A DNA stretch of 64,000 nt from Cichorium intybus (Eukaryota; Streptophyta; Magnoliopsida; Asterales; Asteraceae): NCBI GenBank assembly GCA_023525715.1, contig CM042013.1, forward strand, positions 81,961,994-82,025,993, in the 5' to 3' direction. Numbering within the stretch: position 1 is the stretch's first letter; each line of letters opens with the position of its first letter. The position numbers were made by a program, and so were the translations under genes. The notes beneath the pieces are model-generated. The model was not told the origin of the DNA, ran no database searches, and was given only the letters and a program-made list of their open reading frames with translations. Shown in pieces: positions 1-11,469 of the stretch.

Positions 1-761
1 GAACCTCCATCCTATCAACAGAAGTTACCAACAAAAGAAACTTGAACAAAATTCCATGTAACCAAGAGAACATCACAAAATCAAATGAATACTAAACGGG
101 AATTCTCAGAAAAACACTTTTTCTGAAATTAAATTAATTATATTAGTTGAGATAAAAATAATTCTTGAACAAAGTGAATTAAAACTGAAAATACGATTCT
201 AGTAATAGTCTTTGAGATTTCTTTTGATTGGTATAATCAATCCTTCGGATTCGACTGATAGGATACTAATATCCAATTAGGAAAATTCATATGGAGAAGG
301 AGTCAGATTACCTAAAAAACAAATATTCAGCAAGGACAGCGGTCGTCATCATTTTCTTCTCCACCGTTGATTTAAATTTCTATCGAGAACTCTATAAACT
401 GAAACAGAAGTTAGTGATGGCGGTAGAGAAGAATCGCTGAAAGAGATAGCATGACTAATCAAAACATGAAATCAAAACCCTTTTATAGAAACACTCAAAA
501 TTGATGCGGGATTCAACTATGTATCAAGAAGCTTTACTTTGTAATCCAAGTGGTTCATGTAGCGCAACAAATTAAACCTAATAATTTAACAATTGACGTC
601 ATCGGAGGATCAAATCGACCAACATACACACTCATTTAACAGCATGAAAATAGAAGTGAAGAAGTGATAAGTGTTTACACAAAGTCGCCATCTTCTTCTT
701 TGTTCGTTCTTCAAGTTGTGAGAGTATGTGTCTCTGAAGCTCTTGGGTTTTTTTGGTGGTT
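1..761. other. Intergenic DNA, no gene assigned
   Basis: AT-rich sequence without a long open frame. On the minus strand a possible start codon in good context (purine-rich leader, then ATG GCG) lies near 690, but its frame closes after about 20 codons. A spliced minus-strand gene running off the left edge cannot be excluded; I see nothing that identifies one. Confidence 0.4.
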
Positions 762-956
762 TTATTGAAACGCACACAAGGAAGTAAGAAGGAATTTCAA
801 AGAAGAAGAAAGAGAGTACCAACGGACTTCCCTTCTCGCGGGCAAATCATTGAAACGGGACAACGTGAAAACCCCTAATTCCAGGAGGATGGCCGTCGCC
901 GCCACAAGGCCCCGTATTGTGGTCGTTGAAGAAGATGAGAAAAGAAATCCACACAT
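762..956 (-). CDS. Possible first exon of a small membrane protein (weak)
   Basis: Minus-strand open frame of 64 codons starting at 956. The translation has a serine/threonine-rich start, one hydrophobic stretch at about residues 16-30, then a basic stretch containing ARREVRWYSL. I do not recognise it. The frame is preceded on the minus strand by a C/T-rich, UTR-like stretch (957-1150), and it points away from the gene at 1387, so the two could share a divergent promoter. A GT dinucleotide after the tryptophan codon might be a splice donor. Without a homologue or transcript this remains a guess; it could equally be a chance frame. Confidence 0.2.
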   Translation of the reverse strand: MCGFLFSSSSTTTIRGLVAATAILLELGVFTLSRFNDLPARREVRWYSLSSSLKFLLTSLCAFQ

Positions 957-1386
957 TGGCGTTGATGTTCAGAGGAAATTCTTTCAGCGATTTGGGATGT
1001 TGGAAATCGAATTGAGTGATGGGAGAAATCGCAGCGAAAGCAAGGGGATATGGTAGAAGAAGCAGGTGTGTGGCGTATTGGATACAGTGAGGAGTCGAGG
1101 TGTCGTGAAGAGGGAGATGGGTGTTGGTGGAATGTGACTGGTAGATCAAACGCACCACGCTAAAAATTCTCAAACCCCCCTCAACCCCCAATCCTTCTAG
1201 AAGAATGTTGTGTTTTAATATATATAATAATTTGGAAATCAAGGGTTTCCTAGTGGGGCTGATCTAAAATTCAGCTGTTCATAGAAAAACATAAAAGTTA
1301 AGGGCAATTTTCGTAATTTTCATAACTTATCTTTTAGACACAAAAATCTAAACTAAAATCAGATTGTTCCTCAACTCAACTTCACC
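957..1386. promoter_or_regulatory. Upstream region of the gene at 1387
   Basis: About 430 bp between a possible minus-strand exon and the ATG at 1387. It holds an AT-rich TATA-like stretch at about 1216-1230 and an A/C-rich leader just before the ATG, which is usual for plant 5' UTRs. No other motif stands out. Confidence 0.35.
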
Positions 1387-2136
1387 ATGTCGTTGCCATT
1401 CAATATATCTCAAAACCATCTCTTTTCATACGCTCAGACCACACGATCCAGAGTACCATACATCAATAGCAGACAAACACGAAGATTACGAATCATCAAT
1501 TCAAAGAAAAGATGTTTGAGGTGCAACACTCTTTACCAAGACAAAGATAACTCCCCAACTGCTTGCTCTTTCCATGGCCACGCCAACGGTAAACTGTAAA
1601 TTGAAAGTTTCCCCTTGTCACTCGAACCCTTTACCTTTCTTTCTAATTATCTTAATCTGTCTTCACCCTTTTTCTCAATGTAATTCTGCTTACAAAAACT
1701 TGAACACGCCATAAGATACTTCCATTAACGAAATCTTACCATTATTAGTACTGAGATATGATTGGTGATGCAATGATAAGGTACTAAGATCTTTCTAAAT
1801 GATTCGTATATCTACTTGTTTCGAATCTTGTGTTATGTAATGCCCATTCCAATTGCACAAGTAGTGTTTGATAAAATGCTTAAATGAACTCTCCTTTTAT
1901 ATGTAGGTGATAGAGGGTTATTGGCATTGGCTCCACCCCACCAAGGCATCGATGGTGAATGGAGCGATGGTTCAGGGGTAATTGTGTACAAATGGAATGA
2001 GAAAAGTGATCGCCCAAATACTGGGAGGGTAAATTGGAAAAAGAGATGGAGTTGTTGTGGTGAGTATGGGGAGAATGCACCACCATGTCGCCATGGTTGG
2101 CATGTGTCCTATGATAATGGATTTACTTTATACTGA
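1387..2136 (+). CDS. Two-exon Cys/His-rich plant protein with CHORD-like zinc-ligand pattern
   Basis: Exons 1387-1588 and 1907-2136 are joined by a 318-nt GT-AG intron that splits a glycine codon, giving a 143-residue protein. Residues 1-42 are basic and Ser/Arg-rich, possibly an organelle transit peptide. The rest is ordered around metal-type ligands: C43-x2-C46, C60-x2-H63, then WSCC (C117, C118), C128 and H133. The spacing of CxxC, CxFH and WSCC recalls the zinc-binding CHORD module of RAR1-type proteins, but the match is partial and I would not name it one. The strongly patterned C-terminus (RWSCC, GWHVSYDNGFTLY) ending cleanly at a stop argues for a real conserved gene. Function is unknown to me. 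The intron carries no transposon, and the start is the first ATG of the open frame. Confidence 0.75.
1589..1906 (+). other. Intron of the Cys/His-rich gene
   Basis: Donor GTAAAC follows ACG, and acceptor TATGTAG precedes GTGATAG. The sequence is T-rich towards the 3' end. Joining the flanks keeps one open frame across the boundary (phase 1). Confidence 0.75.
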
Positions 2137-3026
2137 AATTATATTTAGATGATACGAAATTGCATTATATTAGGTTTTAATGTGTATATGATTTGAATAA
2201 AATGTTTATATATAATTGACCTTGTTTCTTCTTGAATATGTATTCAAACTTGATTCTGTTAGATCCTGTCTTTTTTTTTTCCACGAGAAATGATGTTTTA
2301 AGACGTATTTGAGAAAATAGCAATACACTTGTCACTAGAGAAATATAAATGAGGGAAAATTTGTAAAAACTTAAGACTTAATGGGAACGTCTCATTTTTC
2401 TAATGTGTCTCCTTTTTCTAATGTTTCTAATGTGTCTCCTTTTTCTAATGTTTATTATTAAATAGTTCATTCTATATTAAGCCGAAAAGAAAACACTTAT
2501 ATATAGCTTATTGGATTAAACATGTCAAGTAGAACAAAAGTATCACTTAAAATCAATAGGCATCTAGATAATGGTAATTGTAGGAAACCAGTAAAAAGAT
2601 TATCGTGGAATTTATGTGATCCAACAATTTGCTTACAACAACAGACGTTGCTATTATCAAATAATGTTTAAAAGATATATGAGCGAATAACATTAGACTT
2701 GGGGAAATGAGAAGAAACAAAAAGAGCAGTGGAGTGGTAGCGGGTTCGTATGGGCTCGTCGTCGGTACCGGCGGCGGCCTCAAAGGTCCGAACCAAGCGG
2801 GTTCAAGGATGATAAATGAGGAAAAAGTTGCAAAAGTTTATGGCGTGAGGGGGGAAAACAACACTTATGTATAGCTTACTTGGAATTCTGAAGTTTGTTG
2901 AATACCGGCAAAAATAGAGGATGGTTTAGTTTGGCGTGCGTAAGTTAACTTATTTTTTTAGTTTATTGTAATTCAATGTTTGATAAGACTACAAAAGTAG
3001 CTTATCATAACTTATAAACTATCTTA
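2137..3026. other. Intergenic DNA with short tandem repeat
   Basis: 3' flank of the Cys/His-rich gene. It includes a T-run near 2271, the tandem repeat at 2389-2452, and a GC-richer island near 2750-2790 without a credible frame. No gene is seen. Confidence 0.5.
2389..2452 (+). repeat. Short tandem repeat, 27-bp unit
   Basis: Just over two direct copies of a unit reading roughly TTTCTAATGTGTCTCCTTTT, with a trailing partial copy. Confidence 0.7.
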
Positions 3027-3775
3027 AGCTATGTTTCGCAGACTAACTGAAAAACTGCCTGCTAGCTCAAAAACTAGCGGTAGCTAAAAAACTAGCGACG
3101 AACTGAAAAACTAGCTGAGCTGAAAAACTAGCTGATAATAAATGATGTTTGGTAAAAACTAATTGATAAAACTAGCTGGAAATCGTAAAATGACATAAAA
3201 GGACATGTACAAAATTAATCCAATATTATAAGAAAAATCATAATACATTAAATTAAATTAAAGTAAATACTAAATAAAATATTATAGATTTTAAAATAAA
3301 TTTCTTACATCTCATATCATATTCGCAATATTATCACGAAGTTCTCGCATCTCGTGACGTGACTCTTGAATATTAGCATGATTAGACATTGAATGATTGC
3401 TTTGTTTTTCTGAATGTATGTAATCAAAATGTTGTTCAACGATGTTGAAAATCATATATGTCGAGTCATTCCTTCGAATATAGTTATGAAGGGTAAAGAA
3501 AGCGTAGATATATGTCAATTTGGGATAAAAAAGCGTCGATAATATTTGGGATAAAGGAAGCGTAGATAATTTGGGATAAATGAAGCATATCCCCTATGAG
3601 GGTAAATGGGAACATTTTGAAACCGCTACTCAAAACGTTACTATTAGTAGCGTTTAAAAAACCTAGCTTGTTAGCTAGCTTATAAGTTAGTTTTTAGATT
3701 CCCAAACATGTCAAACTAAAAAAGCTCGAAAAAAACGTTAGTTTATACGCTACCTGTGGCGCGCCAAACACAACC
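3027..3775 (-). mobile_element. PIF/Harbinger-type element, internally deleted
   Basis: The ends are imperfect inverted repeats (left AGCTATGTTTCGC; right end reads GGTTGTGTTTGGC on the other strand), the shape of PIF/Harbinger termini, and both are flanked by TTA (3024-3026 and 3776-3778), the superfamily's usual target duplication. Length is 749 bp. Unlike most such MITEs it keeps a piece of the transposase tail (3312-3518, -), so it is a deletion derivative of a coding element. Subterminal repeats of AACTAGCTGA/ACTAGC occur at the left end. Looser inverted arms rich in TAGCTTAT flank it on both sides (about 2975-3025 and 3779-3835), hinting that it sits inside an older, similar element. 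Confidence 0.8.
3312..3518 (-). pseudogene. C-terminal remnant of PIF/Harbinger transposase
   Basis: The 68-codon frame contains TLHNYIRR followed by an acidic and histidine-rich stretch and ends in LRDNIANMI. In plant PIF/Harbinger DDE nucleases a motif of the form LHNfIR lies just after the last catalytic acidic residue, and proteins end in LRD.IA-like strings, so this is the last part of that protein. The catalytic D-D-E residues are absent. Upstream on the minus strand the coding sequence dissolves into three tandem copies of a unit containing TTTGGGATAAA (about 3495-3590). Non-functional. Confidence 0.7.
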
Positions 3776-4599
3776 TTATAAGGTAGCTTTTTAATAAGCT
3801 ATTTGATATAGTTTATTGATAAGCTAGCTTATATGCTAAAAAGCCGTCTATGTAATATACACATTATGGGGCATTTGATAATTGGAATTTCATTTTGTCT
3901 CTTGAGTTCGTTTCAAGAACTTATTTTGGATATTTTTTGCGAAACTCGTTTGGGATAAGAAAAGAAGTTGATAGCCGTCTTGTTTTTCTCTCATTTAGGA
4001 TAAAAAGTTGATTGTCGCCTTGTTTTTCTTTCAAGCGGGCACACAATTTATATATATATATATATTTAATTTGCGTAATTTTAGTCATCGGGTGTAATGC
4101 TTTTTCATTCCGTTTTGTGACACGCGGATCCTCTACCGGATCCAGGTCATCTTCTTTGGGTCATCTTCCTCGCTTTTTTTCATCTTCCAGACGATTCGAT
4201 TCTCCCTCAAGAAGAAGAGAGGCACAAATCTCTATTGTCCGATTACCGATCACCTCACTCAACCTTCTAGAGCCGTATACTAACCTGATTCAGAAACAGA
4301 ACGTCACGGAGGGCGGAAGTGCATCGTCTTCTTCTTAGTGTTTGTAAAACCCTAAGAAAGAACTCCCAAATCAGACCGATCTCCTTTTGTTTCTCTCTCT
4401 TAATTCCATCTCAAGTCAATCAGACCCTAATTTTTGATCGACTAAACTCACCGTCATCAATCGGCAGTCGGAGGCCTACAGTAACCGACGAGGAAGTGAA
4501 AACAGGTTTCGCTTTTCTGATTCTTCAACCACCATTAATTCTCCGGTAAACTTGACGGATGCATTTGACCCATCTTCTCAGATCTATGCTTTCATTTTT

Positions 4600-4633
<34 letters not shown>

Positions 4634-4993
4634 TACTTCCAGGGTTTTATTTGATCAATTTCAAAGAGGGTCTACACAGGGTGAAAATCAGCAAGCAGCA
4701 GGTTTGGTTTCTTTATCTTGGCTTCCGAAATCTTTTTTCTCAGACATCATTTATGTTACAAATATCATCCTATTCTATTTTATGGACGATCGTTCAATTT
4801 GTTTTAAATGTATCCCAAAACACTATAATAATATCATGTTTGTGAATTTCTTCTCAAAATTTCACCGGAATCAGATGATTAAAGAATCCCATAATTGATC
4901 TTGAATTTGATTTCCATGTTTAATATTGTTGTGATTTCCCTATTTGGGTTTCAACATTTCCCATATTTTTTTTTTATTAAGAACGGTGATAAC
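3776..4993. other. Intergenic or captured UTR-like sequence before the Copia insertion
   Basis: From about 4100 the base composition resembles a plant promoter/5' UTR: TTC-rich tracts, AAACCCTAAG near 4350 and a (CT)n tract at 4602-4631. Short open frames here have no recognisable product. As the Helitron 3' end at 18727 lies downstream on the same strand once the Copia element is removed, this stretch may be Helitron cargo. Confidence 0.35.
4602..4631 (+). repeat. (CT)15 microsatellite
   Basis: Uninterrupted CT dinucleotides, a common feature of plant 5' UTRs. Confidence 0.9.
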
Positions 4994-5381
4994 TGAAGGG
5001 TTTTATGCAAATCTATGAACTAAAAATCATAAGTTCACATGCAACCTATAAGGATCTATGTTTTCTTCTAATTGAACATATAATAAATTCCTAAAGGCCA
5101 CAAGAAAATAACTAAAAGAACCAAATCAGAAAAACTAACCTTTTAGGATTTCTTGGAAGCTGAGCAGCACAATTGTCCTGCCTCAAATGAAGTCACACCC
5201 AAGAGCTAGAGGGGAGAACGAAATTTCTAGAGAGAATAGGTATTAAAATCGCAGGTTATGAGGTTATGGGGCTCCCTATTTATAGCCTCCATCAGATGAC
5301 CAGATAAACCTTAAAAGATAAGCCTTTTTGAATTCAAATTAAGATAAACCTTTATCTTAATAATTCAAACTATAATTATCT

Positions 5382-5383
<2 letters not shown>

Positions 5384-5444
<61 letters not shown>
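5384..5444 (+). repeat. (TA)n microsatellite in C1 3' LTR
   Basis: About 61 bp of uninterrupted TA. The sister LTR carries a shorter array at 17015-17064. Confidence 0.95.
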
Positions 5445-5447
<3 letters not shown>

Positions 5448-6562
5448 AATTTATATATTTCCATATATATATTTCGCTGGCCACTTCACTCACTCAAACT
5501 GTCACTTACTCAACTATTGAATAATTACAGTTTTAGTCCCTGCACCTTTAATTAATTAATTTAATCACCAAATTAATTCCAATTAATTCTAGATTAATTC
5601 CTAATTAATTAATATAGTTTCTAATTAATATATTATCACTTTAATATATTAATAAACTATTTATTTAATTTCTATTGATTTATTAATCCTATAATAAATC
5701 AATCTTTCTCTCTACTGAACTTTCTATCAAACCTCCTGCTATGAGGGCAACCCAAATGGACTATGCCACTATTAATTAGATAAATAATAATTATTAGTCA
5801 TGGCTTAGTGTAACGCCAAAACTTATTTTATTATGTAATTATAATAAAAAGGGCAAAATGGTAATTTTACCTCAAAAGGGTAATTTGGTCTTTTGGACAG
5901 AAAAGGACTTGTTTGATAATAATATTTTGAGTCTTGGACTTAAAATGTTATAAAAATGTGATTTTTGTCATTTAATTTGTAAATTGTGGCAAAAGTTGGA
6001 GAAATGCAACTTCAAGGACCAAATTGAAAATATTGGAGGTATAAAGGTGAGGACTTGTGCAGATTTTGGCATTCACGGGAGCAAGTCTCTTGAACGATTT
6101 CTGCAAAGATTGAAGGTCTTTGAAGGCTTGGAACTTGCAAGTTGGATTATAGCATTTACAAGGGCATAATTGGAAGATTTGGAGGTAAGTTCTTCAAGCT
6201 ATAGCTAGTTGTTCTTGAGGAGTTTTGTAAAACTCAAAATCTGCAATTACAGTTAAGATTGAGTGTTTTAATTGATGAAATACTTCCATTAAGTCATGCT
6301 AGTAAGAGCTTAAATCAAGAAAATGGAAGTAGGTTGCTATTTTGGTTGAAATTGAAGATTTGGGGTTGTTAGAACTAAGAACCCTAATTCTTCCTATGAT
6401 TGATTGAGGGTGTTTTGGGGGTTAAAAACCTTGTTAAAATGTAAGGTTTTAGCCTAGGAACAAACCCCAAGTGATTAAAAACAGAAATAAGGACTTAATG
6501 GACGAAATCTGCAAGCTACAGTGCATAAATCGCGACTGGCCAGGAGGTCTGCCCAGGCGCCA

Positions 6563-6633
6563 GGCGCAGTGCGCCCAGAAGCCAGGCGGGGTGCGCCCAG
6601 GCGCAGTGCGCCCTGACCCTGGCGCAGTGCGCC
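6563..6633 (+). repeat. GC-rich palindromes in G1 LTR
   Basis: Three perfect copies of GGCGCAGTGCGCC (6563-6575, 6600-6612, 6621-6633) and one degenerate copy (6585-6597). Each can fold as a 5-bp GGCGC/GCGCC stem with an AGT loop. The island is strikingly GC-rich in an otherwise AT-rich LTR. Confidence 0.9.
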
Positions 6634-7060
6634 TCCAAGGCAGTGGCCAGGCAGGAACTTTGAAACGCTAACTTTTGCTTGGCTTGTCCGATTAAGCTCA
6701 AATTTGAACCATAGGCTCGTTATGGTTTAAAAAGTTTGGGAAAATTTTTAGATTGGGTTTCGACCCCTTGGGGGCACTGTAGACCGATCCAAATGTCCCG
6801 GTGAATAGTAAAATTCATATAAAGTTAGTAAACGGAAAGTTTATTAATTAGGCATTGTTTGTAACAATGTTTTATTGAACTCTAGTGTATTAGAGTTAAT
6901 TGAAATGGGTATTAACCTATAATCATTTTGAAAATGATTGAATTATAGGTACGGGACAAAATTCTACGGATCATATTGAAAAGCAAGGAACGATTAACGC
7001 TAGTTGTAGCAAGCATTCAGGTGAGTAATCTTGATTATATCTAGTATGATATATTGGTGC

Positions 7061-7256
7061 AGCCTTGTTGGCTAAGATACTATCTTTGATATTAAATGGT
7101 ACAGCCTTGTTGGCTATGACTCCGGTGCGGCCTTCGGGCTATGTCTCCGATGCGGCCTTCGGCTATGATTTTAGTGCGGCCTTCGGGCTAGGATATCCGG
7201 TGCGGCCTTCGGGCTATGTCTCCGATGTGGCCTTCGGGCTATAATCACGGTGCGGT
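7061..7256 (+). repeat. Tandem hairpin array in G1 LTR (UUCG-type loops)
   Basis: Two units fold as AGCC-TTGTT-GGCT (7061-7073, 7103-7115). Then come five units containing GCGGCCTTCGGGCTATG or close variants at about 28-bp spacing, each with GCC-TTCG-GGC (one has lost a G). C(UUCG)G is an exceptionally stable RNA tetraloop. A related hairpin, GGCT-TTAT-AGCT, follows at about 7352-7363. Confidence 0.8.
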
Positions 7257-8744
7257 CAGTGATGACCATGATTTTGGGACAGAAATTGTTTAAGAGTTTA
7301 ATTGTTATTATTCTCTTGTATATGTTTAATTGATTGCTTGATTACTCATTGGGCTTTATAGCTTACAGTTGTTTGATATGTCCCTGCAGGTGAGCGTGAC
7401 CCTGCCAAAGGAAAAGACAAAGTCCGTGACTGAGGACTTAGCATTCGAAGTAACGACCCGGCTTGAAGAATGTATAATATTTATGTATTGTACTTCGTGA
7501 TACACTTGTACTCGTATTTTGTTAACTAATACCCCGTACTATGGTTTTGATTGTAAAATATTTGGTTTGAAAAACGAAAGTTTTTTTGGGGTGTTTTTGT
7601 TAATAAGTCGGGTGTTACACTTAGACACCTAATCCAACAGTCTCCCACATGGATAAGTCTATGACTAAAATTACTAATTTAACCTCTAATTAATCAGCAA
7701 ATTGTAGCTTCCTAGAAACTGCTGCCGAACTCTGACCCAGTCAGTTCTGTCCATAGATAAGTGATCATATGATCCTTCGTCCAACAAGATATTTTCAGAC
7801 ACGAGACATGGATTGAGATCAATCTCGGTCCGATACTCTGTTTCTCGATTTCCGATTCTGCTTATGACTTTAGAACTTCTAATTGAACACATCAATTTAG
7901 TCCAGGCTGGCCAGCACTTTAGTCAACTTCAAAAATCATCGAGAGGCCTACAGATATCTGTTACCCATCAGGGTTAAGGAACGAATAAGCTTCGACTTAT
8001 ATGCTTATATCTTTTACCAGACAAATCATTCACAACAACACGTTTTATAACATCGAGTTACCGATACGTTTTCGTATTATCAATGAACAACTGCCTTGTA
8101 AATTATAACTCATATCTCTCCACTTCAAGATCATAAGATATTATCGTCTCAACATTGCTTGTGATATAATCCATGAAGCAATCTGTTGAGCGTGGGTTTA
8201 TCCAATACTCAAATCTCTATTTCTAAGTACTCATGAATGTTGTAGCAATCCTATTGTTATGTCTAACTCCTTAGACAGTCTACAAACTAATTCATGACAG
8301 TCTTGATTCAACACTTACTTCCCAAAGTATGAGCGACTGTGGACCTTTCAGAATAATTAAATTATTCGGGAAGTAAACATGCAAAAGCGAAACATAAAAA
8401 TCTGACTAGCAGCTACTCCTACTTATTACCAAGTCTACACAAGGTAATCACCAAGTCGGACCTTTTCATAAACTATTATCGGTTTCAAGATTTCTTTTAA
8501 ACTTTCAATTCTAATTTTACAGCTGTGTCTTGATGAACCTTACACTCTTTCTATGTATCCAAAGTATCTTATACTTATACACTTTATTGCAGATGATCCA
8601 ATCGGATGCTCATCCGATAACATCTCAATAAGTTATCCTGTCAATTTCTCTTCTAACTCTATTCTGGTAATGTGTACTGTGACTTCCTATGGTTCTAGGG
8701 TCTTTAGTCTACTTGACTGCACCCTAAGACTATTTCGAGGTGTT

Positions 8745-8777
8745 ATGATGTGCCGGTGAACCACACGCGCTCCATCA
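8745..8777 (+). repeat. Conserved-loop hairpin, C1 copy a
   Basis: Stem TGATG/CATCA encloses TGCCGGTGAA then CCACACGCGCTC. An outer arm, GGTGTTA against GAATACC, extends the pairing imperfectly. Confidence 0.75.
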
Positions 8778-9734
8778 GAATACCAACGAGACTCTTTAAC
8801 CATGAAGTCCTTTAACATCATGTCCTGATGTTAATAATTATCACTTTGAAAATATTTCAAATTAATACTATCACTTTTACCCTAATCATTTCCTAATGAA
8901 TTCTCACTTGAGTTCAACCAATCCATCCAGTATTCCCAGCCAGGCAATGTCCTGAATCCAACTTACTATGCCCTAAGCATTAAGTTATCAGGACATGTTC
9001 ATGACTTTATGATCGATCCAAAACTTGTGGAACCCGATCTAATCCTATTCCAAACCCTTTCGGAATCCAAGGATTATTTATAATCCTTGTGTCATGATTT
9101 TCGAAAAACTATTTTCCTTTCGGAGACTTTTCTCGTGCATCTTGAATCTTATCAAGATCATGCTTACAATGGCTAGGTTTATGCTGGCGATTTCATCTTT
9201 CCAATAGATGATTGTGAATTACATGAGTATGTTGCACCTTCTTTATTTCTTTCATGCCAAGTCATCACACTTTGCAATGATAGGAAAATCGTTTCCTGGT
9301 GCTATGAATCTCTCATCAAGATCATCTTGGCAGAGTTTCGATCTATCTTATAGATGTTTACAACCACTTGAGTATGTCGTATCTCTATTAAGTCTTTCAC
9401 AGCAATCCGTCTCTTAACACCAAGTCATTACACTTTGTAATGAAAGGAGACGTTTCCTAGAAATAGTATGTAACTCACATATGGAGATAGTAGATAACAA
9501 TGATACTCCCACTAGCTTTGACACGGTTATGAACTATTCACAGAATCCAAACTTTTGGCACATTTTGTGAATCCAAACCCTTTCTGACATCTTAATGGAA
9601 ATCTTTTAGCACATTCCCCAAATCCAATCCTTTGGCATATTTCGAGAATCTGAATATCCTTTCTTGCAAGATGCCCGTGGGGAAATCCCGGGCCCATGTA
9701 CCTTTATACTGGCATATTCTTTGTGAGCCCCCAT

Positions 9735-9766
9735 TAGTGTGCCGGTAATCCACACGCGCTCCACTA
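9735..9766 (+). repeat. Conserved-loop hairpin, C1 copy b
   Basis: Stem TAGTG/CACTA encloses the same loop as copy a (TGCCGGTAAT then CCACACGCGCTC). Outer arms TACTGGCATATT and AATATGCAGTA pair with one bulge. Confidence 0.75.
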
Positions 9767-10894
9767 CGGACTTACAATATGCAGTATCCTTTCGGTTTTC
9801 ATCTTCTATTGAGAGTGCTCCTCTCGGAGCCAATTACTTGACTCTGAGTATTGTCTCACTCAACCAGATATTCTAAAGGTACGCTTCTGTCCATGCTGTA
9901 TTCTTTTGATGATTCATTTACTCCCACTGGTTTTTAGACCAGGTGTAAAATCAATCAAAATGCCATATGGATTGTATCTCGCCCTAAGGTTCTCTTGTTT
10001 GGCAGCAACCAGGCTCACCAATGCTTCCAAGTAGTCGGATTATAAATCCGTACCAACTATAGTGTTTTACCACCAATCGGTATGTCACCCTGATCATAAC
10101 TACTTATGATGGTGATCAATACTACTGGTCAAGAGGAGATTATGTTAGTTGTAGAACAGAAATCTGATTTCTGTTCCAAGCCTAGTGATGACTAAAGGTT
10201 TTTTCACTTGGCTAATCCTGAACTCATTCAGGACTGTCCCAACTCCCACTGTTTCGTTAGAACATGAGTTCTTTCTAAAAAGAGCTATTCTTTTACAGTT
10301 ACAGCGGGATAGCCAGTGAAACGACATTGCTGATCAGGTTTAGGCTAGTCATGAGGTTTAGACGAACACTACAAGACCCTGGACTCTCTATGTGCAAGTG
10401 GGATAATCCCAGCTTCACATTTCAGCAGTGTCTCCAAAGCTTACTTAGTCTAGAATGTGGTCGGAATATGGTCTGACTGGTTTAGAATTCAATTTATTGG
10501 AAACTAATTGACAATGTATCTCATACATCGAGGATCGAACTGTTTCGACCAATGCTCCATCATCTTCCCTAAGACACATTATAACTTATTAATGTTCTTA
10601 GAAGAGAATGAACTGTGAAACATTTTCCCAGTTTATGTTGTCACTCAGGTTCTACGGATCTTGTACTTCCTTTGAAGTCCTTGAACTGTTCAAGGTTTCA
10701 ATTCAATCGCTTATTCTGATAAGCGAAGCCATATTCGTCATATCGAATGACAAATATCATGAAGTACAAACAATTGTGTTTTGTTTGAAGATTCGAGCAA
10801 TACACCGCAACTGATGTGTCCGTTGCTCCTAATCTCAATGCCTTTTACATATCTATGTAAACTTATGACTTTGTTAATTCTGTTCAAGATTTTC

Positions 10895-11145
10895 AATCTT
10901 CGGTTGACTCTAAGTCAACTGATTCTAAAATCCTATCCTCTGGATCTTTGGGTGATTCATTTCTTGCTATATGCGCTTAATAAAGAACTTAATCATCATC
11001 TGACTTTAAGTCAAATGATTCCAAAGTCCTGTCCAACTGGATCTTTGGGTGATTCATTTCTTGACACATGAAGAACTCAACTCATCATGAGACTCTAAGT
11101 CAAATGATTCCAAAGTCCTGTCCAACTGGACCTTTGGTTGAATTG
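10895..11145 (+). repeat. Three tandem copies, about 100 bp each
   Basis: Each copy has a palindrome of the type TGACTTTAAGTCA (the last begins AGACTC) followed by a CCAAAGTCC-type arm, a short loop and a GGAYCTTTGG arm. The first copy is the most diverged. Confidence 0.7.
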
Positions 11146-11469
11146 ATTCTTACAACATTTGTCTTAACAATCATAAGGGACACAATTCCTAAATCCAAAC
11201 ACTTTGGATGTATCAATATTCAAGTTATTACTAATCATGCATTCAACACAATCATACAACATTTCAAGGATATTTCAAACAACATGTGTTAAAAGAAAAT
11301 TGACAATTTTATTAAAACAAAATCCTTGAACGATGTATTATATGATAGACAATGAAATACGCATCTAATAAGCTAATACCAGGATTTCAATATCTAAATA
11401 AACTCTAAAACTGCATGAGCTTCAGATCCAGTCTGAACAGCATCCCACATCCTACAGAGTCCATGCATA

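Larger units (their letters stand above)
5809..7619 (+). mobile_element. Ty3/gypsy solo LTR (family G1)
   Basis: An 1811-bp unit beginning TGTAACGCC and ending GGGTGTTACA, flanked by the perfect 5-bp repeat CTTAG (5804-5808 and 7620-7624). No internal retroelement sequence is present, so this is a solo LTR left by recombination between two LTRs. The sister C1 LTR at 16625-17448 shows the empty site. Termini and downstream layout resemble the LTRs at 28126 and 43226, which belong to chromodomain (Tekay-like) gypsy elements. It carries GC-rich palindromes at 6563-6633 and a hairpin array at 7061-7256. Confidence 0.92.
4994..7639 (-). repeat. 3' LTR of Copia element C1, interrupted by a solo LTR
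   Basis: Real LTR sequence is 4994-5808 plus 7625-7639, about 830 bp. It matches 16625-17448 along its length, with a longer (TA)n tract. On the minus strand the purine-rich tract CATGTGGGAGAC abuts the LTR start at 7639, marking this as the 3' copy. Confidence 0.9.
7640..11469 (-). other. Non-coding, inverted-repeat-rich interior of C1
   Basis: No retroviral domain is visible in any frame. The stretch contains many short perfect inverted repeats, for example TGTCTA/TAGACA near 8262-8280, ATCGGATG/CATCCGAT near 8600-8617, CATTAC/GTAATG near 9425-9441 and TCTTGA/TCAAGA near 9143-9162. It also has three tandem copies (about 10895-11145) of a unit of roughly 100 bp carrying the palindrome TGACTYTAAGTCA and a CCAAAG/CTTTGG hairpin, plus two copies of the conserved-loop hairpin (8745-8777, 9735-9766). 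Confidence 0.6.

Noticed and set aside
610..1242. Overlapping minus-strand frames of 70 and 131 codons
   Set aside because: They conflict with each other and show no domain; only the 762-956 frame was kept, as a weak candidate.
2975..3835. An outer inverted-repeat element around the PIF/Harbinger copy
   Set aside because: Arms share TAGCTTAT-like motifs but no clear termini or TSD; mentioned only within the inner element.
4012..4338. 108-codon open frame with a hydrophobic start and Ser-rich body
   Set aside because: Low-complexity UTR-like DNA, no recognisable domain and several overlapping frames.
7061..7256. Regularly spaced repeats resembling a CRISPR array
   Set aside because: Units are contiguous, spacers are not unique, and the array sits within a plant gypsy LTR.
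10145..10327. Minus-strand 60-codon frame in C1 as a pol remnant
   Set aside because: No protease, integrase or reverse transcriptase motif; the surrounding DNA is hairpin-rich and non-coding.
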